From the NCBI GenBank assembly GCA_964403185.1, contig CAYOFK010000131.1, positions 1 to 8,640 on the forward strand: a DNA stretch of 8,640 nucleotides, written 5' to 3'. The stretch is from CAYOFK01 sp964403185 (GTDB lineage: Bacteria > Bacteroidota > Bacteroidia > Bacteroidales > VadinHA17). The notes under the pieces are model-generated. The model ran no database searches, was not told the origin of the DNA, and worked only from the letters and a program-made list of their open reading frames with translations. Below are positions 1 to 7,088 of the stretch, piece by piece (position 1 is the first letter of the stretch; each line of letters starts with the position of its first letter). A program made the translations under genes and the position numbers.

Positions 1-24
1 GATTCCGTATCAAGTACGGAATGA
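1..24. repeat. REP-like palindrome at the left edge
   Basis: ATTCCGTA (2-9) and TACGGAAT (15-22) form a perfect 8-bp stem around a 5-base loop, TCAAG. The pattern GATTCC...TCAAG...GGAATGA resembles a dispersed palindrome seen in many bacterial genomes (GATTCCGGATCAAG followed by CCGGAATGA), with compensated changes in the stem. Such repeats are often mobilised by REP-associated tyrosine transposases. The family resemblance is from memory, and other copies cannot be seen in this window. There is no T-run on the plus strand after it, so it is a poor terminator in that direction; the minus-strand continuation lies outside the window. Confidence 0.45.
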
Positions 25-38
25 TGCCATTATGTTGC

Positions 39-53
39 TTTTGAGACAGCCCC
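39..53. repeat. Possible insertion-sequence end remnant
   Basis: TTTTGAGACAGCCCC (reverse complement GGGGCTGTCTCAAAA) resembles terminal inverted repeats I associate with IS1182-type and related elements, and similar strings recur between Bacteroidota genes. No transposase, matching second end or target duplication is visible here. It may be a relic or a chance match. A weak GCCCC/GGGGC pairing (49-53 with 73-77) is also present. Confidence 0.2.
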
Positions 54-90
54 AGAATGGAGATAAACATCCGGGGCCCATAATCATAAC

Positions 91-121
91 AAAGGCAGCC
101 AAACAACATTTGACTGCCTTT
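91..121 (-). terminator. Hairpin terminator for the tricorn-like gene
   Basis: AAAGGCAG (91-98) pairs perfectly with CTGCCTTT (114-121). After one mismatch, CAAA (100-103) pairs with TTTG (109-112) around a 5-base loop, CAACA. Read on the minus strand, the stem ends in CTGCCTTT followed by the T-rich GTTATGATT. It starts about 33 bases after the stop codon of the peptidase gene, the expected place for an intrinsic terminator. The A-run/T-run symmetry means it could also act on plus-strand transcripts entering from the right side of the hairpin. Confidence 0.62.
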
Positions 122-154
122 CCGATTTGTCCTAATATACCGGTCGAACTTCTT

Positions 155-3100
155 TTACTTCTCCTTATTACCGCTTTTATCCGGGAAAGGCGGGATTGGA
201 GGTATGTTTCCTTTATAATTCTTTATTTCCCCAAGGATGACCTCAATGGCTTTGTCAAGCTGGTCATCCTGCCCCTGGTAAAGTTGATACGGATCATTTT
301 CAACGATAATATCCGGGGTCACTCCTTCTCCTTCAATGATAAATCCACTTCCGTCTTTTGCGAAAGGTGCATAGGATGGCACAATCACTGAACCCCCATC
401 AATAAAAGGCAGAGACCCGCTGTATCCAACAACACCGCCCCAGGAACGGGTGCCAATGGTTGGTCCAATTTCCCTGACCTGGAACCTGTAGGGGAACAGA
501 TCTCCGTCTGAAGCCGAATACTTATCCAATAGCGTAACTTTGGGACCGAGGTGCATGCCGGTTGGATTGGTGTTACCCTCTTTCATTCCGGTACTCATTG
601 TGGCATAGGTCATTTGTCTGAGCAGTCTTTCAATGATCATGGGAGACACGTTACCACCCCCATTGCCGCGTACATCGATGATCAACCCTTTTTTTGTGAG
701 TTGCGGATAAAAATGTTTTACGAATTCATTCAGGCCTGAAGGTCCCATATCAGGAATATGGATATATCCGACTTTTCCATCCGTGGTTTTGTTAACATAG
801 GCGATGTTGTCCTGTACCCAGTTGTAATAGTACAGATTGGATTCATCGGAGATGGGTTTTACCAGGATCTTCCTGCTGCCATCCATACCGGGCCTGGAAT
901 TGATGGTGAGTTCCACTTCAGTGTTTGCTTTACCGGTGAGATCTGTAAAGATATTGCTCCAATTCTTTGTGTTTATGCCGTCAACAGCAAGGATAAAATC
1001 ACCATCTTTTACATTCAGGCCAATCTCGGTAAGCGGAGAACGCAGACTGGAACTCCAGTTCGCTCCCTTGAGGATTTTATCAATTCTGAAATAACCCGAA
1101 GAAGCATCCCTTGAAATTTTTGCTCCCAGAAGACCCGTCTGGATACGCTTTGGCATCGGTCTGCTGCCATTGTTAATGTAGCAGTGCCCGGTACTTAGTT
1201 CGCCAACCATTTCACCCATCAGGTAGGTAAGGTCTGAGCGATGAGCCACATAGGGTACTAAAACACTGTATTTGTCGAAAATGGACTCCCATTCCACACC
1301 ATGCATATTTGATGCGTAGAAATAATCTCTGTAGTATCTCCAGGCTTCCCTGAACATTTGTTGCCATTCCTTTTTATAATCGACATAAACTTTCATTCCG
1401 GATTGGTCAATACTTTCATCAAGCATGATCTTTCCGGAAGGCGTATTGATCACTCCCCATTTTCCATTTTGCCTGACCAGCATCTTTTTCCCACTGGAAG
1501 AAAAAACATATTGAATTCCACCGGCCAATTCTGTCTCTTTTTTCTTCTTCAGATCGAACATTTTTGTCTGGGTGCCACCACGGCTGGCTGAAGACCGCTC
1601 CATGTAGTAGAGCTTATCTTTAATTCCCACAACATTGAAATAATTGGAGGCTCTAACAGGGAGGGAGATAACACGGTCTTGAATGCCCTCTATATCCACA
1701 GTAATACTTTTATCTGCACTTTTGTCTCCATTGGATTCATCATCGGAAGGATTCAATTCTACCTTATCGTCTACCAGCGCAAAAGGAGATGGAGTATCCT
1801 TTGAGAGGGTTACCAGGTATATCTTACTCATATCTGTATAGGCATGATTCCATTCAGTTTGACTATAGAAAGGATTAAAATCCCTTGCGGAAACAAATAT
1901 CAGGTATTTACCATCGGAGCTGAAACTTGGATTTACCGAGTTATACCATCCTTCCGTGACCTCATAGGATTCGCCTTTGGCTACATCGTAAAGCCTGATC
2001 CTGGTCATGTCCTTTTGGGGTTTTGTAAACGCAATCCATTTGCTGTCTGGGGACCAATTGAAACTAAAAAAGGGAGAACGCTCACTTTCATCCACGATGG
2101 TTACTTTTCCCGATTCTATATCAACATATTTTAATTGTTGTTTTTTATCAATGTAGAGGATCTTCTTGCTGTCGGGAGACCATTCGTAACCGAGGATGTA
2201 TGAGCTTGAGTTTTGAGTCAGCTGAACCGGGTTCTCAGACCCGTCATGTTTCATCATGTATAGTTCATATTCCCCTGTTTGGTCTGACAGGTAAGCTATA
2301 TAGTTCCCGTCGGGAGACCAATCTGCATTTAATTCATGAATACCTGGTGTTCTGGTCATATTTTTAGTCACCCCGTTCTTTGCCGGGAGATTAAAAATCT
2401 CACCACGTGCTCCAAATATGACCCTTTCCCCATTAGGAGACAGGTCTGCGACATTGATTTGCATGCTTACATCCTTGATCTCATTCCGGGCAAAAATGTG
2501 ATCATCGGCAATGGAAATGTTAACTTTTTCTGCCTCTTTACTTTTTGGATCAAAAAGGTAAATATATCCACCTTTTTCAAACACGATGGCGTCACGGGAA
2601 TGAGATGGGAACTTGATATCATAATCAACAAAATCAGTAACTTTAGTGGTAGCCTGGGTTTTGGTATTATAAACAAACAAATTCATTGTACGGTCACGGT
2701 CGGAAAGGAAGTATATCTCATCACCAATCCACATGGGAATGATATCCTGAGCGAGATGGTCCGTGATTTTGGTTGCTGTTTTTGATTTGAAGTCAAAGAT
2801 CCTTATATCATCGGTCATCCCTCCCTTATAATATTTCCAGGTCCTGAATTCCCGGAATACCCAGTTAAACGCCAGTTGGGTACCGTCCGGGGAATAACTG
2901 CAAAACCCTCCGTCGGTAAGAGGTAATTCCCGGGGCATGCCTCCCTCTTTTGAAACTTTAAAAAGCTGTCCTTTGAACGGATTAAAGGATTGATTCCTGG
3001 ACCTGAATATGATATCCTTACCATCCGGCGTCCAGCCCATTACAATATTGTTTGGGCCCATTCTGTCTCCAATATCATCGCGCCCCAAAGTGGCCGTGTA

Positions 3101-3409
3101 GGTCAGCCGTTCCGGAACGCCACCGGTTGAGGGAATTAAAAAAACTTCGGTATTTCCATCATACTGCCCGGTAAATGCGATGTATTTACCGTCGGGTGAA
3201 AACTTTGGAAACATTTCGTATCCGTTATGCGTTGTAAGTTTCCGGGCTAAACCACCGGCAGCATTTACAGAATATAAATCACCCCCATAACTGAAAGTGA
3301 TCTGGTCTTTATGAATGGTGGGAAATCTAAGTAACCGGGCTTCATTTTGTGCATTAAGGGAACCTAATGTAATACATGAAACAATTAAAAAGTAAGTGAA
3401 TCTTTTCAT
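155..3409 (-). CDS. Secreted tricorn-protease homologue (S41 serine peptidase)
   Basis: A 1084-residue protein, close to archaeal tricorn in length (about 1070). Residues 1-20 form a signal peptide (MKRF, hydrophobic core, LNA before QN), so it should be exported to the periplasm. Two beta-propellers follow, seen as PD40-type strands: SPDGKYIAF (71), TPDGKDIIF (127), SPDGTQLAF (173), SPNGERVIF (324), SPDGNYIAY (365), SPDSKKILY (411), SPDSKWIAF (453). Next come the helical C1 region (about 676-750), a PDZ domain (about 755-850) and the S41 catalytic core (about 875-1035). By analogy with Thermoplasma tricorn, His742, Ser967 (in SASDGDLFPYRF) and probably Glu1026 are catalytic, with the oxyanion-hole glycine in RGNGGG (914-919). 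The serine preceding the tricorn histidine is Gly741 here. The tail is proline-rich (PPIPPFPDK); I see no type IX secretion domain. Inferred role: degrading peptides in the periplasm. Start chosen for the signal peptide. No clear promoter was found in the 127-base upstream gap. Confidence 0.95.
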   Translation of the reverse strand: MKRFTYFLIVSCITLGSLNAQNEARLLRFPTIHKDQITFSYGGDLYSVNAAGGLARKLTTHNGYEMFPKFSPDGKYIAFTGQYDGNTEVFLIPSTGGVPERLTYTATLGRDDIGDRMGPNNIVMGWTPDGKDIIFRSRNQSFNPFKGQLFKVSKEGGMPRELPLTDGGFCSYSPDGTQLAFNWVFREFRTWKYYKGGMTDDIRIFDFKSKTATKITDHLAQDIIPMWIGDEIYFLSDRDRTMNLFVYNTKTQATTKVTDFVDYDIKFPSHSRDAIVFEKGGYIYLFDPKSKEAEKVNISIADDHIFARNEIKDVSMQINVADLSPNGERVIFGARGEIFNLPAKNGVTKNMTRTPGIHELNADWSPDGNYIAYLSDQTGEYELYMMKHDGSENPVQLTQNSSSYILGYEWSPDSKKILYIDKKQQLKYVDIESGKVTIVDESERSPFFSFNWSPDSKWIAFTKPQKDMTRIRLYDVAKGESYEVTEGWYNSVNPSFSSDGKYLIFVSARDFNPFYSQTEWNHAYTDMSKIYLVTLSKDTPSPFALVDDKVELNPSDDESNGDKSADKSITVDIEGIQDRVISLPVRASNYFNVVGIKDKLYYMERSSASRGGTQTKMFDLKKKKETELAGGIQYVFSSSGKKMLVRQNGKWGVINTPSGKIMLDESIDQSGMKVYVDYKKEWQQMFREAWRYYRDYFYASNMHGVEWESIFDKYSVLVPYVAHRSDLTYLMGEMVGELSTGHCYINNGSRPMPKRIQTGLLGAKISRDASSGYFRIDKILKGANWSSSLRSPLTEIGLNVKDGDFILAVDGINTKNWSNIFTDLTGKANTEVELTINSRPGMDGSRKILVKPISDESNLYYYNWVQDNIAYVNKTTDGKVGYIHIPDMGPSGLNEFVKHFYPQLTKKGLIIDVRGNGGGNVSPMIIERLLRQMTYATMSTGMKEGNTNPTGMHLGPKVTLLDKYSASDGDLFPYRFQVREIGPTIGTRSWGGVVGYSGSLPFIDGGSVIVPSYAPFAKDGSGFIIEGEGVTPDIIVENDPYQLYQGQDDQLDKAIEVILGEIKNYKGNIPPIPPFPDKSGNKEK

Positions 3410-3468
3410 CAGTTAAAATTTTATTTATTAATAGTCAGATGCAACTCGCACCACGAAATTGGTCATGC

Positions 3469-3479
3469 CACACAGTGTG
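3469..3479. repeat. Short palindrome, possible operator
   Basis: CACAC and GTGTG form perfect 5-base arms about a central A, 60-70 bases upstream of the peptidase start codon. The position would suit a repressor or activator site for that gene. Arms this short also occur by chance, and no second copy is present in the window. Confidence 0.18.
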
Positions 3480-3490
3480 TTAAAACAGAA

Positions 3491-3519
3491 AAAATTTATA
3501 ATGCCCGTTTCATGGGTAT
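3491..3519 (-). terminator. Weak candidate terminator after the channel gene
   Basis: On the minus strand ATACCC (3519-3514) can pair with GGGCAT (3506-3501), with one internal mismatch, across a 7-base loop. A T-rich tract ending in six Ts follows (ATAAATTTTTT, down to position 3490). The stem is short, so termination would be partial at best and readthrough into the peptidase gene is possible. An alternative pairing of CCCG (3504-3507) with CGGG (3529-3532) competes with it. Confidence 0.25.
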
Positions 3520-3536
3520 CTGATTAACCGGGAGTT

Positions 3537-6017
3537 TTATTTTTTAGATTTTTGGGTTTGTATCGAGTCAGACAAGGGATGTTCTTTTATGTACAGGTCA
3601 TGCTGGGGAAATGGAATGGTAATTCCTTCCTTTTTAAAAGCCTTATCAATAGCTGCAGCCACCCGGCTTCTTAAGGACTGTCCGCCTTCAAACTGAGGAT
3701 AAAAAAACAACAATCTGAAATCAATGGAACTTTCCCCATATTCTTTGAACCAGACGTAAGGAGCCGGATCTTCCATTACCTCTTCAAAAGATTCCGCACT
3801 TTCTTTCAGGATATGCATGACCTTTTCAATATCGCTTCCGTAAGCCACTCCAACCTCAATCTCAAGCCGGCGCATTTTATTCGACAGGGTAAAGTTTATT
3901 ACTTCATTGGAAGTAAGGTTGCCATTGGGAACAATGACCTCTGACCGGTCAAAGGTAAGGATCACACTGGCCCTTATGCCAATGCGTTTTACGGTTCCCT
4001 CAAGTGTTCCGACCTTTATAATATCCCCAATCTGTATGGGGCGTTCAAACAGAAGTATGAGCCCTGAAATGAAATTATTGACCACATTTTGCAAACCAAA
4101 ACCAATACCAATTCCAAAAGCTCCAAAGAGTATGGTAAGCCTGCTCAGTTCTAATCCGGCGGCAGCAGCTGCTATTAAAAACCCAATAGTAATTACGGAA
4201 TAACGCACCAACAATGATATGGTGCGCGGCAAACCCCGTTCAAGTTTCAATGGTGGCAAGACATCCTCTTCAAGAACCGCTCTTACAATCTTTGACAGGA
4301 ATATTGTGATCCAGATGGTCACAAAAAAGATGATCAGGTTGCCAGGGGAAAATTTAACTTCTCCAACCTCAAAACCAAATTGCCAGATTGAGGCAATCAA
4401 TCCCAGGGCCGGGCTGTCAATACGGAAGATTTGAAGTATGATATAAAGCCAGAATGTAAAGGTGATGGCAAGCACCAGGTTGTTTATCCAGGTAATGATC
4501 TGGGTTGAGAATTTTTCAACCACATGGAGTTTTCTGAAAAGATCTGAGTACATAGAAAATTCCACAAATCCGGCCAATATGATGACTCCCCCATAAAACA
4601 AAAGGATGGAATAAAACGACCAGATAAGGCTTTCAACAATAAACTCACCTAAAATATAATAGCCGGTAATATTTGCAATAACTGAGATGCATAGCAATAA
4701 CATTGATATATAAACGAAGAAAACCAAAAACTGCTGGACATAGTTGCGGTAGAACAGTCCTTCAAGTTTTCGCTGTTTTACAATTTTATAACAACCTGTA
4801 AGAATTATAAGGGAAATAATAAGATCGCTAAGCCTGTCAAAAACAGATGGGTATAATATAAAATCAGAGGCCCTGGAAAAAAGGATCAATACAGCCAGTG
4901 CATAAATGTACCAGTCCAGTTTTCTGTAAAAAACAGAGGGTATGATGGTTACAACCGGTATCAGAAGAAGGGTTAGAACAATGCTTTGAAAAATAACGGG
5001 AGACTGAGGATAGATTATAAAGCTAAGTATTAGCGCAACAAACAATGCTGCAAGAAAAGGTTTATTAAGAATTTTTAAAAACCGGTCCCTGAACTTGAGT
5101 TCAAGGTCCTCCATCTCCTTACTGAAATTCTTTCTGGCCAGAAAAAACAGGCCCCAGAGTAAAAAAAATATGATGGAGTGTGCAAAAAAGTTAATCCTGG
5201 AGTCCCTCATGAATTCAGAAAATGGAATGAGGTTTCTTTTCAGATTATCTTTCATGCTCCCCAGCATTTCTTCATCCTGTAATTTCTGTTTCAAAGCCGG
5301 AATAATCCAGGGGCCCCTGGAGTTCATCATGGTGGTTTCAGCCAGTCTGAGTTTACTGTTAGCGACCTCAATTTTTACGTCAGTAAGAATTGTTGCATCC
5401 GTGATCTTTTCCAGATAACTGAGTATGGTTCTGCTTTTCAGGTTAATGGCGTCCTGGATCAGCCCAACATTTCGTATGAAGTCCTGTACCTGCCTTCTGA
5501 CACTTTGAGGGACTTCATCCCCCAGTAAGGCATCCAGGGCTCTTTCCCAAAGATCTCTGATTTCGCTGGCGGTTTGTTTATGATCCTGCAAGTTACTTAG
5601 CACTATATCCATACGCTCATGTATGGTGGCTAGTTGGTTCTTTTTCTGATTCCATAAATACAAATTGCCCTGAAGATTTTTACTATCAAGAGCTGTATCA
5701 CTGGTCTTCTGTTCAGATTTAAAGGTTTCAAAATGCAAAAGGAAAGTATCAAGTTCAGATTTCAGGTTCTTCATATCTCTGTCGGATATGATGGAGTTTT
5801 GGAGGTTCCTTAAGGCAATGCTCGCCTCTGGCAGCCTCTTGTTGATCTCGGTAGCAGGAATGATCTCCGGAGGCGCCTGGATCGTATCTGTTGTTGACGG
5901 GTCCTGCTGGTTTTCCTGGGCTGAAAGTGTAAATGAAGAGATAAAACAGGTCAGAAAAACAACCGGGAGGATCAGTGCTCTGCACAGAATTATTCCCTTA
6001 TGAAATTGTTTGCTCAT
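3537..6017 (-). CDS. MscK-like large mechanosensitive channel (MscS family)
   Basis: An 826-residue protein, far longer than E. coli MscS (286) and nearer to MscK or YbiO. A signal peptide (cleavage likely after LSA, residue 33) leads into a helical, charged, probably coiled-coil periplasmic region (about 55-270). About eleven membrane segments follow: near 277-295, 320-336, 342-362, 367-382, 393-410, 427-449, 456-485, 508-530, 558-576, 600-621 and 626-655. The last is the pore helix, with the glycine-rich GIGIGFGLQNVVNNFISGL (635-653) and then FERPIQIGD (657-665), the MscS beta-domain signature. VIVPNGNLTSNEVINF (694-709) matches the conserved VIPNG...I.N motif. The soluble alpha/beta domain ends near residue 812, followed by a short lysine-rich tail. 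Expected role: a tension-gated pore in the inner membrane releasing solutes on hypo-osmotic shock. It begins 30 bases after the 238-residue membrane protein and is probably co-transcribed with it. Confidence 0.93.
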   Translation of the reverse strand: MSKQFHKGIILCRALILPVVFLTCFISSFTLSAQENQQDPSTTDTIQAPPEIIPATEINKRLPEASIALRNLQNSIISDRDMKNLKSELDTFLLHFETFKSEQKTSDTALDSKNLQGNLYLWNQKKNQLATIHERMDIVLSNLQDHKQTASEIRDLWERALDALLGDEVPQSVRRQVQDFIRNVGLIQDAINLKSRTILSYLEKITDATILTDVKIEVANSKLRLAETTMMNSRGPWIIPALKQKLQDEEMLGSMKDNLKRNLIPFSEFMRDSRINFFAHSIIFFLLWGLFFLARKNFSKEMEDLELKFRDRFLKILNKPFLAALFVALILSFIIYPQSPVIFQSIVLTLLLIPVVTIIPSVFYRKLDWYIYALAVLILFSRASDFILYPSVFDRLSDLIISLIILTGCYKIVKQRKLEGLFYRNYVQQFLVFFVYISMLLLCISVIANITGYYILGEFIVESLIWSFYSILLFYGGVIILAGFVEFSMYSDLFRKLHVVEKFSTQIITWINNLVLAITFTFWLYIILQIFRIDSPALGLIASIWQFGFEVGEVKFSPGNLIIFFVTIWITIFLSKIVRAVLEEDVLPPLKLERGLPRTISLLVRYSVITIGFLIAAAAAGLELSRLTILFGAFGIGIGFGLQNVVNNFISGLILLFERPIQIGDIIKVGTLEGTVKRIGIRASVILTFDRSEVIVPNGNLTSNEVINFTLSNKMRRLEIEVGVAYGSDIEKVMHILKESAESFEEVMEDPAPYVWFKEYGESSIDFRLLFFYPQFEGGQSLRSRVAAAIDKAFKKEGITIPFPQHDLYIKEHPLSDSIQTQKSKK

Positions 6018-6047
6018 TATCTGATAGTACTAATGTGTTCTGCGAAG

Positions 6048-6764
6048 CTAAGATATTCTTTTTTTTTGTGAGTAAGAATAGATGAGAACACCGCTTATTA
6101 TTAATAATTCTCCGGGAATAAAAAGCCACCAGAGAAATTTACCGGGTATATATGATGTCACTGCCTGAATGAACCCTATATCTGAAATTTTCGGACCGCC
6201 ACTTCTGAATACTCCTTCCTGTATCATCAGATCGGAATAATTGTATATGAAACTGCAGAAAATCAGGAAGGCACCTGAAAAAATCAAAATCCAGGACAAC
6301 CCTCCGGGTTTCACCTGATCATTCTTACGGAGAATGATTTCCAGAGCAAACCAAACCATGGTGGCGGCGCAAATCAAAGGGGCCAGTACCGGTCCCAACC
6401 AGACTACCGGTATCAGGAATAAGACATCCCAGGTAAGCAAGGATCCGGGCCAGTCTAAAAAGGCTTTCAAGCCTGCATAATAGAATATATCCCATATACC
6501 GAAAGCCAGGAGGAACCAGGCAAATCTTTCAAGCCGGGTCCGGCCGGCAAGAATGCCGGCACCGGCCAGCATGATCAGTGTTGTAAGTTCACGGACCAAT
6601 TCAATACCAAATATTTTTTCAGGCAGTAATTTCAGGGGAAATGTAAATCCCTCCGGATAATATAATTCCCTTATATAAACCACAACGGTGGCTTCAAGAA
6701 AACCCATTGCAATTGAAAAAATGATCAGGGTAATGAGTTTTCTGAGAATATGCGTAGCATTCAT
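6048..6764 (-). CDS. Uncharacterised six-helix membrane protein
   Basis: A 238-residue, strongly hydrophobic protein with about six membrane helices: near 8-30, 58-74, 78-99, 110-140 (long, perhaps two), 155-174 and 209-231. I do not recognise a named domain. Blocks that look conserved in type are GFLEATVVVYIRELYYPEGF (21-40), RTRLERFAWFLLAFGIWDIF (75-94, then YY) and WPGSLLTWDVLFLIPVVWLG (105-124, then PVLAP). I have an impression of similar unnamed proteins in other bacteria. Acidic residues within or near membrane helices (Glu24, Asp92, Asp113) suggest a working site rather than simple anchoring. The positively charged tail SQKKRIS is probably cytoplasmic. No signal peptide is cleaved as far as I can see. 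It is the first gene of a likely two-gene unit with the channel, with its own promoter about 45 bases upstream. A role in envelope or osmotic physiology would be inference from position only. Confidence 0.85.
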   Translation of the reverse strand: MNATHILRKLITLIIFSIAMGFLEATVVVYIRELYYPEGFTFPLKLLPEKIFGIELVRELTTLIMLAGAGILAGRTRLERFAWFLLAFGIWDIFYYAGLKAFLDWPGSLLTWDVLFLIPVVWLGPVLAPLICAATMVWFALEIILRKNDQVKPGGLSWILIFSGAFLIFCSFIYNYSDLMIQEGVFRSGGPKISDIGFIQAVTSYIPGKFLWWLFIPGELLIISGVLIYSYSQKKRIS

Positions 6765-6808
6765 AAATGGTATTGACTCAATTGATTATTCCCGGGATGA
6801 TTCATTTT

Positions 6809-6840
6809 TAAAAATACGGGAAATTAATATAAAAGTCAAA
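6809..6840 (-). promoter_or_regulatory. Promoter for membrane protein/channel unit
   Basis: Read on the minus strand, TTTG (6840-6837) is followed after exactly 20 bases by TATTTTTA (6816-6809), matching the Bacteroidota housekeeping consensus TTTG ... TAnnTTTG in all but the last base. The predicted transcript would start near 6803, leaving a leader of about 40 bases before the ATG at 6764. The -33 box lies directly against the left arm of the nested inverted repeat. Confidence 0.45.
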
Positions 6841-6893
6841 AATCCGGGGTGGTCTTGTCCGGTGTGCCAGACACGGACCAGAAATCCCGGATT
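6841..6893. repeat. Nested inverted repeat between divergent genes
   Basis: The outer arms AATCCGGG (6841-6848) and CCCGGATT (6886-6893) are perfect reverse complements. Inside them, GTCCGGTGT (6857-6865) pairs with ACACGGAC (6871-6878) with one bulged G and a 5-base loop, GCCAG. The result is a GC-rich, 53-base cruciform or hairpin in an AT-rich region. No terminator is needed here because both flanking genes point away, and no T-run follows on either strand. It could be an operator, a dispersed palindromic element or the remnant of a miniature transposable element. Confidence 0.6.
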
Positions 6894-6940
6894 GATTGTA
6901 GTATTGTTAATGAGATAGCTGTCAGTTATACCTGCAAGTA

Positions 6941-6971
6941 ATTGATAATCATTGCCATACTTGTATTTTTG
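6941..6971 (+). promoter_or_regulatory. Principal promoter candidate for xylulokinase
   Basis: ATTG (6941-6944, with the core TTG) lies 19 bases before TATTTTTG (6964-6971), an exact match to TAnnTTTG, the -7 box of the Bacteroidota primary sigma factor. It is the best promoter match I found in the window. A start near 6976 would give a leader of roughly 150 bases before the ATG at 7125, long enough to hold regulatory sites or RNA structure. Confidence 0.55.
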
Positions 6972-7035
6972 CGCAGTTCCAAACCGGTTGCTATTAATTG
7001 AATGATCCTGATTTTTTCTACATCAGTAATTTTAT

Positions 7036-7067
7036 TCTGGGTTTAAAGATCATTTTTTGTAACTTTC
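7036..7067 (+). promoter_or_regulatory. Second, weaker promoter candidate for xylulokinase
   Basis: TCTG (7036-7039) is followed after 20 bases by TAACTTTC (7060-7067), which differs from TAnnTTTG only in the last base. It would give a leader of about 50 bases. The -33 box is imperfect, so this is less convincing than the upstream promoter; both might be used under different conditions. Confidence 0.28.
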
Positions 7068-7069
7068 GA

Positions 7070-7088
7070 TGCCTCTTCTAATTAGGCA
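7070..7088. promoter_or_regulatory. Palindrome near second xylulokinase start site, possible operator
   Basis: TGCCT (7070-7074) and AGGCA (7084-7088) are inverted repeats nine bases apart, and the perfect palindrome CTAATTAG (7078-7085) overlaps the right half. The site lies just downstream of the second promoter candidate, where a repressor of sugar-catabolism genes could bind. No regulator gene is in view and I do not recognise the motif. Confidence 0.2.

Larger units (their letters stand above)
3410..3536. other. Gap between channel and peptidase genes
   Basis: This 127-base gap contains no reading frame of note. It holds a weak hairpin with a T-run just after the channel stop codon, and an 11-base palindrome, CACACAGTGTG (3469-3479). 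I searched the minus strand for TTTG-N19-21-TAnnTTTG and found no good match, so the peptidase gene either has a degenerate promoter here or is read through from the channel gene. Confidence 0.6.

Noticed and set aside
155..210. Possible type IX secretion C-terminal domain on the peptidase
   Set aside because: The tail is a short proline- and lysine-rich segment without the beta-sandwich pattern expected of that domain.
32..391. Plus-strand frame of 119 codons at the left edge
   Set aside because: It crosses the terminator hairpin and the 3' end of the peptidase gene in antisense; the translation is low-complexity and hydrophobic with no family resemblance.
2336..2785. Plus-strand frame of 149 codons antisense to the peptidase
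   Set aside because: It lies wholly within the well-supported tricorn-like gene; its composition is that of an antisense shadow and it has no domain features.
2997..3409. Possible TolB-like identity from the PD40 propeller repeats
   Set aside because: The propeller repeats alone resemble TolB, but the C1, PDZ and S41 catalytic domains follow in the same frame, which fits tricorn and not TolB.
5095..5418. Plus-strand frame of 107 codons inside the channel gene
   Set aside because: It is a serine- and leucine-rich antisense shadow of the channel's helical region.
6688..6918. Plus-strand reading frame of 76 codons in the divergent region
   Set aside because: It begins inside the opposite-strand membrane protein gene, runs through the promoter and hairpin region, and has no recognisable motif.
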